DNA of 64,000 nucleotides from Calditrichota bacterium (GTDB lineage: Bacteria; Calditrichota; Calditrichia; Calditrichales; Calditrichaceae): assembly GCA_024278755.1 (NCBI GenBank), contig JAJRSO010000030.1:50133-114132 (forward strand), given 5' to 3'. Below are positions 56,057 through 64,000 of the stretch, piece after piece. A model generated the notes under the pieces. That model made no database searches, was not told where the DNA came from, and worked only from the letters and a program-made list of their open reading frames with translations. Position numbers and translations under genes: made by a program. The first letter of the stretch is position 1. Each line of letters starts with the position of its first letter.

Positions 56057-56634
56057 TGGTTCAATACGCACTTTTAGTAGTCAGCGCGATATTTGTAAAT
56101 AATGTTATCTTCTCACGCTTTTTGGGATTGTGTCCCTATTTCGGCGTGTCTAAAAAAATCGATACCGCGCTGGGAATGGGTATGGCGGTTACTTTTCTGC
56201 TGACCCTGGCCGGTTCGATGACTTACATTGTGCAGGTGTATATTTTAAACCCCTTAAACCTGGCCTATCTGCAAACGATTGCTTTTATTTTGGTTATCGC
56301 TTCGCTGGTACAGTTAGTGGAAATTGTGATGAAAAAAGTGGCTCCGCCGTTATACCAGGCGCTGGGGATTTTCCTGCCGCTGATTACCACCAATTGCGCA
56401 ATTCTCGGCGTGTCAATTTTATCCATTCAGGGGAAGTTTAATTTTATTGAAACCGCGGTTTTTTCGTTTGCTTCGGCGCTGGGATTCGGCCTGGCTTTAA
56501 TCATCTTTGCCGGAATCCGTGAAGCGCTGGACACCCGTCAGGTGCCCAAAATATTTGCAGGCGCTCCCATTTCCTTTATCATTGCCGGTATTCTGGCCAT
56601 GGCCTTTATGGGTTTCTCGGGGATGGTGAAGTAG
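56056..56634 (+). CDS. rnfA: Rnf complex subunit RnfA
   Basis: This is a 192-residue integral membrane protein homologous to NqrE and paralogous to RnfE. It has VNNVIFSRFLGLCPYFGVSK near the start, FLPLITTNCAILGVS in the middle and FAGIREALDTRQVP near the end. The GLCP and NCAI cysteines match those of RnfE, as expected for the two-fold pseudo-symmetric pair that binds the intramembrane cluster. Last gene of the rnf operon; its end converges on the Cache kinase with 27 bp between stops. Confidence 0.95.
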   Translation: MVQYALLVVSAIFVNNVIFSRFLGLCPYFGVSKKIDTALGMGMAVTFLLTLAGSMTYIVQVYILNPLNLAYLQTIAFILVIASLVQLVEIVMKKVAPPLYQALGIFLPLITTNCAILGVSILSIQGKFNFIETAVFSFASALGFGLALIIFAGIREALDTRQVPKIFAGAPISFIIAGILAMAFMGFSGMVK

Positions 56635-56661
56635 AGTCTTAAAACAACAGGTTGCAGTGAG

Positions 56662-59067
56662 TTAACTTAATATGCGTTTAATCACCTTGCGCAATTCTTC
56701 CATGCGGTAGGGCTTTTCAATAACACCTTTAAATCCGTATTTTTCAAAATGGGCCATAATGGGATCCGTTGAATACCCGCTGGAAACAATAAGTTTAGCC
56801 TGCGGATCAAAAGATAGAATTTTTTCGGCGGTCTCCTGACCTCCCATTCCGCCGGGAATCGTTAGATCCAGAATAACAAGATCAAAAGCTTTGTTTGTCG
56901 AGGCGCTTTTTTCATATAATTCCAGAGCCGTTGGGCCGTCCGGACAAAGAGTCACCTGAAATCCAATGGATTCTAACATCTGACTGGCCGTTTCACGCAC
57001 CATGTTTTGGTCGTCCATCAATAAAATTTGCCCGCTAAAAAGAGAGGATGAAGGGTTTGACGATTTTGGTAATTGCGCGGGGAACTCCGGGCTTTCGGAT
57101 ACTATTGCCGGAAGAAAAATAGTAAATGTGGTTTGCGATTTGCTGTCAGAATCCACTTCTATCGTTCCGCCATGTTTTTCAATAATAGAATAAACCGTAG
57201 CAAGACCGAGACCGGAACCGTTTTGTTTTGTCGTAAAATAGGGGTCGAAAACCTTATTAAGATATTTAGCGGGAATACCGATTCCTTCATCCCGGATCGT
57301 TATTTTTATCCAATTTTGCTCTGCGTTGGGTAGTTCCCTGCATTTTGTGTCACAATTTTCGATGCGGATATACAGTGTGCCGCCGGTGGGCATTGCCTGC
57401 TTGGCATTGATAATAAGATTGGAAACGACCTGGCTAAATTGCCCCTTATCCACCTTTGTAGTCCAAAGAGAGGGCGCAGATTGAAACCGAAGCTTTACAA
57501 GGCTTCCGCGCAGGTTAAATTCAGCTACTTCTTTTACCATACTTTCTATGTTGACACTTTCCTTAATGGGGTCGCCGCCTTTGGCAAAGGTAAGTAGTTG
57601 TTTGGTTAGTCCTGTTGCCCGTTCGATGGCCTTTTCAGCAGATTCAATATAACGAAAAATTTTATCATCCGGTTTTAAATGCATTTTTGCAAGCGAAATA
57701 TTTCCAAAGATGCCGGTGAGTAAATTGTTAAAATCATGCGCAATACCTCCGGCCAAAATACCAACGGATTCCAGTTTTTTAATTTTGAGCATCTTTTCGT
57801 CGGCGGCCTGTTTTTTTTGCAGCATAATATTAGCGCTTTCTGCCATGGAACGGAATTCTTTAAAACGAATATTATCTAAGACAATCATTTGGTTTGAATT
57901 GGCCGCACTACTAAAAAATACATTAAACAGAGAAAACTCTTTTTGTATGCGACGGGCGATAAAAAACCAAAAAACAAGAAAAACAGTTAGCGTTATTAAT
58001 ACAATAAGTGTGTTTCGAAATAAATCTGATCTGGATTTTGTGAAAAGTGCGTTGTGCAGACGTTGAATATCTTTTTCAATATCGTCAATATAAACGCCTG
58101 CGCCAACGATCCATTGCCATTCCGGTATTCCGTAAATAAAAGAGACCTTCGGAGAAAGCGTGTCTGATTGTAATTTCCTCCAACTGTAATAGATAAAACC
58201 GCCGTTCTTCTTGCGGGCGGCTTTCAGTTCTTTTTCAAAAACAGATTTTGCTTTATTGCCAAAAGCATCCCAAAGTTTTTTTTGCGTATCCAATCGTTTT
58301 CCGTTACTTATCAGCGGAGAGCCGTCGAAACGGTTAATAAAAATATAGCCCTCTTTGTCAAAACGATACTCGACAATTTGATTGATTAGCTCGTTTTGAA
58401 TCTGGGCTTCAATGTCATCAATATAATCCGATGTACCGATACACCAGTTATACGGTTTAAAGAGTTTAATATAGCGGAAGTTTGTATATTTTTTATTGTT
58501 TTTTGCTGTCGGTTTAAACCATTTATTTACGAAAAATCGTTCTGACTTTCCTGTAGAAAAATAAGCAATGGTATTGTTGATGTTATCCCGGATCATTTTA
58601 TCTTTGGAGAGACTAAGATTTTTACCTTCCAGTTCAGGAAAAGCGGAGTTTAAAACTTCAACTCCTTTTAGATCCAGAATAAAATAATATCCGCGATCGT
58701 CCCAAAACCGGATGGGACGTAAGGCGTCTTTAATGCGCCGGGCAATTTGCGTCTTTGTTTCTAAATACCGGTATTTGTTCCAAATAAAAAGAGCGATGTT
58801 ATAGGCTTGTTCCACTCTGTTTTTAAGTTTTGTTTTTAGACGATCTTCCGCCCGGTTACGTTCGTATTGGATGGTGTGGATAACTTTTTTTACTTCGCTC
58901 TTTACTTTTTCCTTTTGTTGTTCCACATAATCAAAACGCATTTTTTGCGACGCGGTTTTATAGTTATCGTATTCAACAACAGCTTCCGAAATGATCATAA
59001 TTGCAGAGAGCAGTAGGATGGTTACTACTAAAAGTATGGAGATAAGTTTGATTAGATTAATTTTCAT
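56662..59067 (-). CDS. Cache-domain hybrid sensor histidine kinase
   Basis: This is an 801-residue membrane hybrid kinase. A first helix (about 8-28) and second helix (about 353-372) bracket an extracytoplasmic double-Cache sensor (dCache_2 type). The sensor shows two copies of the pattern GYYFILDLKG / EGYIFINRFDG with NWCIGTSDYIDDIE / EWQWIVGAGVYIDDIE. A short linker leads to the kinase core with H in GGIAHDFNNLLTGI, DEGIGIP and GLGLATV. A C-terminal receiver (about 685-801) has VILDLTIPGGMGG and KPYR. Cache sensors often bind carboxylates or amino acids. It is monocistronic and convergent with rnfA. Confidence 0.92.
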   Translation of the reverse strand: MKINLIKLISILLVVTILLLSAIMIISEAVVEYDNYKTASQKMRFDYVEQQKEKVKSEVKKVIHTIQYERNRAEDRLKTKLKNRVEQAYNIALFIWNKYRYLETKTQIARRIKDALRPIRFWDDRGYYFILDLKGVEVLNSAFPELEGKNLSLSKDKMIRDNINNTIAYFSTGKSERFFVNKWFKPTAKNNKKYTNFRYIKLFKPYNWCIGTSDYIDDIEAQIQNELINQIVEYRFDKEGYIFINRFDGSPLISNGKRLDTQKKLWDAFGNKAKSVFEKELKAARKKNGGFIYYSWRKLQSDTLSPKVSFIYGIPEWQWIVGAGVYIDDIEKDIQRLHNALFTKSRSDLFRNTLIVLITLTVFLVFWFFIARRIQKEFSLFNVFFSSAANSNQMIVLDNIRFKEFRSMAESANIMLQKKQAADEKMLKIKKLESVGILAGGIAHDFNNLLTGIFGNISLAKMHLKPDDKIFRYIESAEKAIERATGLTKQLLTFAKGGDPIKESVNIESMVKEVAEFNLRGSLVKLRFQSAPSLWTTKVDKGQFSQVVSNLIINAKQAMPTGGTLYIRIENCDTKCRELPNAEQNWIKITIRDEGIGIPAKYLNKVFDPYFTTKQNGSGLGLATVYSIIEKHGGTIEVDSDSKSQTTFTIFLPAIVSESPEFPAQLPKSSNPSSSLFSGQILLMDDQNMVRETASQMLESIGFQVTLCPDGPTALELYEKSASTNKAFDLVILDLTIPGGMGGQETAEKILSFDPQAKLIVSSGYSTDPIMAHFEKYGFKGVIEKPYRMEELRKVIKRILS

Positions 59068-59371
59068 ACAGACTCTTTAAAAAATGTTAAAAATACCTCG
59101 CAAAAACAATATCGACCGATTTTAAAAATAATTTACAATATTATCATTTATTTTTACAGAAGCCGGATATAAATATCGGTTTTGTTTTATTCGTCTAAAT
59201 GATGAGCGGATTAGGGCCATTTGTTCGACTACCGGAGATTATTTCTATGATATTCCGCTGTTTAATATTCATGAAGCGCACTGTTTTACAACGGGTTTTA
59301 TATTTGATCTGTTTAAAAGTTATTTCTATGTTTTAAAAACAGAGGTTAAAAAAATCAGATGGAGAGAACCG
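59068..59371. other. Spacer between Cache kinase and DPP IV gene
   Basis: No gene is visible. The stretch is AT-rich, with no notable hairpin. It must hold the divergent promoters of the Cache kinase (leftward) and the peptidase (rightward). Confidence 0.5.
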
Positions 59372-61561
59372 ATGAAGCGCGCCGTTTTAGTAATACTGTT
59401 TTTAATATTTTCAGCAACTCTCTTTGCTCAGCAAAGCAAAAAATTAACAGTAGAAGATATATTTAGAAGCGGAAAATTTTATGGAAAACGGTTAAACTCT
59501 CCATGCTGGTTGCCGGATAGCAATGCTTTTGCCTTTCTTAAAGAAGATAAAAGGGCTAAAACAGTTTCTATTTTTAAACACAATGTGTCCGGCGGTGATG
59601 AAAATAAATGGATTGATGGCGCCGCATTGTTAAATCCGGAAACGAAAGAGGTCTTACATTTTAGCGATTACCGGATTTTGCCTTCCGGAAAGAAAATACT
59701 CTTTAAAACGGATGCCAGGCGGGTGTGGCGGCGTTATGATGACGGACGCTTTTTTGTGTATGATATTTCAGAAAAAAAACTAATGGCTGTTTACGACGGT
59801 GAGCGGCTGGTACGTCACGTAAAAATTTCTCCCGATGAGAATAAAGCCGGTTATGTGCTAAACGGCAATATCTATTATAAAAATTTAAAAACCGGTAAAA
59901 CCGTTGCCGTGACCAGTGACGGGAACGGAACGATTATCAATGGCATGTCCGACTGGGTTTATGAAGAGGAGTTTGGCAAAGGGGATCGCTGGAACTGGTC
60001 GCCCGACGGAAAATATATTGCGTTTCATCGTTTCGATCAGGCGCCCATTAAAACATTTAGCTGGACAGAATTTGATAAAACCGATATTGTAGTGAAAACC
60101 GTACCCTATCCTAAAGCCGGTGATCCCAATTCAATTGTAACGATTGGCGTTTATAATGTGGAAATAGGCGAAACCGAATGGATGGACATCGGTGCCGAAA
60201 CCGATAGGTATATTCCGCGTATCCGCTGGACAAAGAAACCCGGCACGCTGCTTATCGAGCGCATGAATCGCCTGCAGAACAAACTGGAATTGCTTACAGC
60301 CGATGTGGACAATGGAAACACCGAAATCGCATTTGTTGAACGCGACTCGGCCTGGGTTAGCATAACCGATGATATCTTTTTCCTGAAAGACGGACATCGC
60401 TTTATCCGCACCTCCGAGTCTTCGGGATATAATCATATTTATATTTATGATATGGATATACCGGCGAAGGCACAAATTACAAATGGCGCCTGGGAGGTAA
60501 CCGATGTGTATGGAATCAATGAGAATAGCGGTAAAATCTATTTTCAGGCCAATAAGGGAAGGATGGAAGAGCGGCAGTTGTTCTCCATTAATATGAATGG
60601 CAGCCATCTGCAAAAACTGAGTTCAAAGGCGGGAACGCATTCCGCTGATTTTGCTCCGGATTTTTCGGTTTACCTGGAGACATTTTCCAATATTAAAACG
60701 CCCCCGCAAACAGCGCTGGTACAAAATAACGGTAAAATAATCCGTACCCTGATTGAAAATAAAATGGAAAACCTGAAAAAATATAAACTGGCATATCCGG
60801 AGTTTACCTCTTTTACCACCAGTGACAGTGTGGAAATTAAAGCAATGATTACCAAACCGGCCGATTTTGATCCGGACAAGAAGTATCCTGTTTTGATCTA
60901 TGGCTACAGTGGTCCGGCTTCGCAATTAGTGTGTAACAGTTGGGGGCGGTCTACCGACAAATTATGGTATACCCTATTAACCCAAAAGGGCTACATTATT
61001 TTTACCCTGGACCAACGCGGTACCGGCGGCAGAGGGAAAGCGTTTAAAAACCTGGCCTATGGCGATATCGGAAAATATATGCTCATCGATCATATCGAGG
61101 GAGTTAAATATTTACGTTCGTTGCCGTATGTGGACGGCGACCGTATCGGAATTTGGGGCTGGAGCGGCGGCGGCTATCTGACGCTAATGGCGATGACAAA
61201 GGGATCGGATTATTTTAAAGCCGGTATTGCCGTGGCGCCGGTGAGCGATTTTCGTTTATATGACAACGTATGGACGGAACGGTATATGGGCTTACCTTCG
61301 GAGAATAAAGCCGGGTATGATTCCACTTCCGTACTTTCTTATACAGACCAATATAAAAACGGATTATTGGTGATTCACGGTTCCTCCGATGATAACGTGC
61401 ATTTGCAGAACACGATGCAGTTTGTCGAAAAACTTCAAACCGCCGGGAAACCGTTCGAAATGATGATTTATACGGGAAAGAATCACAGTATGCTGGGAAA
61501 GGGGAGTGTTTACTTTCATCTATATTCATTGATGACCGATTTTATCCTGAGAAAGTTATAG
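59372..61561 (+). CDS. Dipeptidyl peptidase IV (S9B), secreted
   Basis: This exopeptidase removes Xaa-Pro/Ala dipeptides from peptide N-termini. The 729-residue protein has a signal peptide (about 1-20, LVILFLIFSATLFAQ). An eight-blade propeller region (about 40-480) contains DWVYEEE (residues 194-200), the double-glutamate motif that binds the substrate amino terminus and marks true DPP IV. The hydrolase domain has nucleophile S598 in GWSGGGY (the usual tyrosine after serine is glycine here), D673 in SSDDNVH and H705 in KNHSM. It is expected in the periplasm. It has no sorting domain and stands alone. Confidence 0.94.
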   Translation: MKRAVLVILFLIFSATLFAQQSKKLTVEDIFRSGKFYGKRLNSPCWLPDSNAFAFLKEDKRAKTVSIFKHNVSGGDENKWIDGAALLNPETKEVLHFSDYRILPSGKKILFKTDARRVWRRYDDGRFFVYDISEKKLMAVYDGERLVRHVKISPDENKAGYVLNGNIYYKNLKTGKTVAVTSDGNGTIINGMSDWVYEEEFGKGDRWNWSPDGKYIAFHRFDQAPIKTFSWTEFDKTDIVVKTVPYPKAGDPNSIVTIGVYNVEIGETEWMDIGAETDRYIPRIRWTKKPGTLLIERMNRLQNKLELLTADVDNGNTEIAFVERDSAWVSITDDIFFLKDGHRFIRTSESSGYNHIYIYDMDIPAKAQITNGAWEVTDVYGINENSGKIYFQANKGRMEERQLFSINMNGSHLQKLSSKAGTHSADFAPDFSVYLETFSNIKTPPQTALVQNNGKIIRTLIENKMENLKKYKLAYPEFTSFTTSDSVEIKAMITKPADFDPDKKYPVLIYGYSGPASQLVCNSWGRSTDKLWYTLLTQKGYIIFTLDQRGTGGRGKAFKNLAYGDIGKYMLIDHIEGVKYLRSLPYVDGDRIGIWGWSGGGYLTLMAMTKGSDYFKAGIAVAPVSDFRLYDNVWTERYMGLPSENKAGYDSTSVLSYTDQYKNGLLVIHGSSDDNVHLQNTMQFVEKLQTAGKPFEMMIYTGKNHSMLGKGSVYFHLYSLMTDFILRKL

Positions 61562-61805
61562 AATTTTTTTTAATATAAATACACTATCGTTTTTTTTGCA
61601 GGGTAGTTCAAACAATTGCAAGGTATTTAAACCGATATTTATCGCAAGAAAGCGATTGTTTATTAGAAGTTGTTTTATAAAGATTCGTGTTATTCAGTGA
61701 AATTTGCAGCCCCTTATTTTGGGGGTTTGTCCTTGCCCGCACGATTCGGCTTCAAACCAAAATTTTGCTTTTATTCGTTAGGAGTTGTAAATTTATAAAC
61801 GTATC

Positions 61806-61894
<89 letters not shown>

Positions 61895-62069
61895 TTATTC
61901 ATCGGGTTTGACGCGTTAAATACCGCTCCGGAGGATAAAATATTTTTCTTGCAGAAATATTCCAATACATTTCATATCTTCTTAACCATTTGCCGTTCAG
62001 AACAACGATTGCTCATCGAGTGCAATTGAAAACAAATGTCAGTGTCTTAGATAACCCGGGAAACCTAAT

Positions 62070-63593
62070 ATGTATAAAAAATTAAGCGTTTTACTTATTC
62101 TTAACATACTCTTATTCTCCGGCTGTATCCCTATTAAATCGTCCAAAATAGAAAAGGAATCGATTGATAAAACTACCGTGGTGCCTCGTGAATTCCGGGC
62201 GGTCTGGGTGGCTACAGTAGCCAATATTGACTGGCCCAGTCAGCCGGGGCTGCCTGTAGAACAACAGAAAAGGGAAGCGCTTGCCATTCTGGATACGGTG
62301 CAAAAACTAAATATGAACGCGGTCATCTTTCAGGTGCGGCCTCAATGCGACGCGTTTTACCAGAGCGATCTGGAACCCTGGTCTTTCTATTTAACAGGCG
62401 AACAGGGAAAGGCGCCGGCGCCTTTTTACGATCCGCTTGAGTTTTGGATTGATGAGGCGCATAAACGGGGACTGGAACTGCATGCCTGGTTCAATCCGTA
62501 TCGGGCACATCATCCCAAAGGCGGGCCGGTTTCGGATGCTTCCATCGTTAAAAGAAAACCGGAGCTGGTAAAAAAACTGGCAAAGGGCTATTATTGGCTG
62601 GATCCGGTAAAAAGGGGAACTCAGGAACATTCGCTTGCAGTGGTTATGGATGTGGTTCGTCGTTATGATATTGATGGCGTTCATTTTGATGATTATTTTT
62701 ATCCGTATCCTTCCTACAATGATAACAAAGATTTTCCGGATGATGATAGTTGGCAGGCCTATCTGCGTGCCGGTGGTAAGCTGGGACGTAAGGACTGGCG
62801 TCGTGAGGCGGTGAATCTATTTATACATAAACTGTATCTGGAAATTAAAAATGAAAAACCGTGGGTGAAACTGGGTATTAGTCCTTTTGGACTTTATCGT
62901 CCCGGTCTGCCACCTTCCATATCCGGCTTTGATCAGTTTGATGTGCTATATGCAGACGCTCGTCTATGGCTTAATGAGGGCTGGCTGGATTATTTTACGC
63001 CACAATTATACTGGCCGATCAACCAGATTAAACAAAGTTTTCCCGTATTACTTGGCTGGTGGAACCGAGAAAATAAAAAGAACCGGCATGTTTGGCCGGG
63101 GATTGCAGCGCATAAAATGAAGGGTGAAACGGGAAGCGATGAACTGATTAATGAAATAATGATTTCAAGAGGGTTTACCCCGGATGATCCGGGACAGGTT
63201 TTTTTTAGCATGAAATTATTTATGGATACAAGTGCCGTTTTAAACACAGCGCTTGTAAATGGCCCCTATCGTAAACCCGCTTTGACGCCAGCCTCACCCT
63301 GGCTGGATAGCGAAAGGCCTGCGCTACCTTCCGTACAGGTTTTACGGCAAAAGGATACGCTTTCTATTAAACGCGATATATATGCAGACAAAGCTCTTTT
63401 TAAGTGGGTTGTGTGTTTTCGGTTTGGCTCGGAAAAACAATATAAAATACTTAATCAAAGTCAGGCTGTGTATAAACTGCCTCTGTCCGTTTTCAATGAA
63501 GATAGTACCGCAATGGAGAAACTGAGTACGGTTTCTGTCTTTTCCGTTAATCGAAGCGGAACTGCGGGGCCGAAAAAGGTGCTGATTCGATAA
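62070..63593 (+). CDS. GHL10 family glycoside hydrolase-like lipoprotein
   Basis: This is a 507-residue protein. The lipoprotein signal ends at C19 (LLFSGC). Residues about 42-370 are a TIM-barrel of the GHL10/DUF187 family. Motifs include FRAVWVATVANIDWP, NAVIFQVRPQCDAFY, GLELHAWFNPYR and DGVHFDDYFYPYP (with the acidic pair expected at the active site), followed by SPFG and DYFTPQLYWP. The C-terminal ~100 residues form a beta-rich fibronectin-like segment. The family is thought to act on peptidoglycan-derived or other polysaccharides, but few members are tested. It is flanked by two tRNA-Ser genes and ends at a bidirectional terminator. Confidence 0.88.
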   Translation: MYKKLSVLLILNILLFSGCIPIKSSKIEKESIDKTTVVPREFRAVWVATVANIDWPSQPGLPVEQQKREALAILDTVQKLNMNAVIFQVRPQCDAFYQSDLEPWSFYLTGEQGKAPAPFYDPLEFWIDEAHKRGLELHAWFNPYRAHHPKGGPVSDASIVKRKPELVKKLAKGYYWLDPVKRGTQEHSLAVVMDVVRRYDIDGVHFDDYFYPYPSYNDNKDFPDDDSWQAYLRAGGKLGRKDWRREAVNLFIHKLYLEIKNEKPWVKLGISPFGLYRPGLPPSISGFDQFDVLYADARLWLNEGWLDYFTPQLYWPINQIKQSFPVLLGWWNRENKKNRHVWPGIAAHKMKGETGSDELINEIMISRGFTPDDPGQVFFSMKLFMDTSAVLNTALVNGPYRKPALTPASPWLDSERPALPSVQVLRQKDTLSIKRDIYADKALFKWVVCFRFGSEKQYKILNQSQAVYKLPLSVFNEDSTAMEKLSTVSVFSVNRSGTAGPKKVLIR

Positions 63594-63698
63594 AGCATAA
63601 AAACATCCGGATGGATTTTGTTCTGAAGTGCCGGGATTGCAATACGTATCCAATTGATTCCATTGACCCGAATGAAAAATCTTTTCTTCGTGAAACTA

Positions 63699-63733
63699 AA
63701 AAAGCCTTGAAACACAAGGCTTCAAGGCTTTTT
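63699..63733. terminator. Bidirectional terminator
   Basis: AAAAAGCCTTGAA and TTCAAGGCTTTTT are a perfect 13-bp inverted repeat with a 9-base loop. The flanking A and T runs make it work in both directions. It can stop the GHL10 gene transcript from the left and the tRNA-Ser transcript from the right, whose 3' end lies 2 bp away. Confidence 0.88.
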
Positions 63734-63792
<59 letters not shown>

Positions 63793-63821
<29 letters not shown>

Positions 63822-64000
63822 GTAATTAATATTTCACAAAATTTTCAGGAAACCGTGGTTACTCCTAACAAGCTTCACACGATTTCTCCCGAGCATAGGG
63901 ATGCCGATTCAGCCAGCTCTGGCACCTCTCCGTAATTAATATTTCACAAAATTTTCAGGAAACCGTGGTTACTCCTAACAAGCTTCACACGATTTCTCCC
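63793..64000. repeat. Tandem repeat, 110-bp unit, containing the 5' part of tRNA-Ser
   Basis: The sequence from 63793 to 63902 is repeated from 63903 to the window end (98 bp seen) with one difference (C at 63811, G at 63921). Each unit includes the first ~29 bases of the minus-strand tRNA-Ser and about 80 bp of its upstream region. In the second copy the tRNA part runs into unrelated sequence (GAGCATAGGGAT on the plus strand) instead of the anticodon arm, so it is a partial tRNA. The array may continue past the window. Confidence 0.85.

Overview
The window is a stretch of bacterial chromosome of moderate GC content. A gingipain-like C25 peptidase ends in a Por-type (type IX secretion) sorting domain, there are two serine peptidases of the kind common in the FCB group, and there is an Rnf complex, several 2-oxoacid:ferredoxin oxidoreductases, PdxST and many very long PAS/GAF hybrid kinases. 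Together these suggest a Gram-negative, largely anaerobic, peptide-degrading member of the FCB superphylum. Calditrichota is my best guess. That placement is inference from gene content, because no rRNA lies in the window.

Layout. 1-8.3 kb: the end of glycine decarboxylase subunit 2, a receiver-DUF4388 regulator, an FAD oxidoreductase interrupted by a stop codon, pdxS-pdxT, a hybrid kinase, cdsA and a second receiver-DUF4388 regulator. 8.5-22 kb: a mosaic of secreted and housekeeping genes. These are the C25 peptidase, a DUF3108 protein, a hexapeptide-repeat membrane protein, GNAT, Nudix, an S9 lipoprotein peptidase, a HIT protein, an interrupted rsmE, a CxxCxxCC protein, a 54-residue membrane peptide, a nucleosidase, a glycosyltransferase and a frameshifted membrane protein. 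22.6-39.3 kb: a signalling island of eight genes on one strand. It holds a chemoreceptor without a ligand domain, three large sensor kinases and four receiver proteins with GGDEF, kinase, HDOD and degenerate HD outputs. 39.4-45.3 kb: alaS, a lone receiver, recX, bacteriohemerythrin, a barrel-protein remnant and a cobalamin adenosyltransferase. 45.6-56.6 kb: a ferredoxin module, with a three-gene 2-oxoacid:ferredoxin oxidoreductase, divergent iorBA, an RseC-like protein and rnfBCDGEA. 56.7-64 kb: a Cache-domain hybrid kinase, a dipeptidyl peptidase IV, two tRNA-Ser genes flanking a GHL10 glycosidase-like lipoprotein, and a 110-bp tandem repeat carrying the 5' part of the second tRNA.

How it fits together. 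Secreted and periplasmic peptidases would supply peptides and amino acids. The 2-oxoacid and indolepyruvate oxidoreductases would oxidise the resulting keto acids and reduce ferredoxin. Rnf would couple ferredoxin:NAD+ oxidoreduction to an ion gradient. The signalling island is compact, with 1-8 bp overlaps at three successive junctions, and looks like one phosphorelay or c-di-GMP-linked network.

Most unusual signals. Three otherwise intact genes (FAD oxidoreductase, rsmE, a GGDEF regulator) each carry one in-frame TAA. One membrane-protein gene is out of frame at a C8 tract. A 7-bp repeat array abuts a start codon. A three-hairpin element sits on the stop codon of the C25 peptidase. The window ends inside a tandem array derived from tRNA-Ser. 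Whether the four broken frames are biological or base-call errors cannot be settled from this sequence alone.
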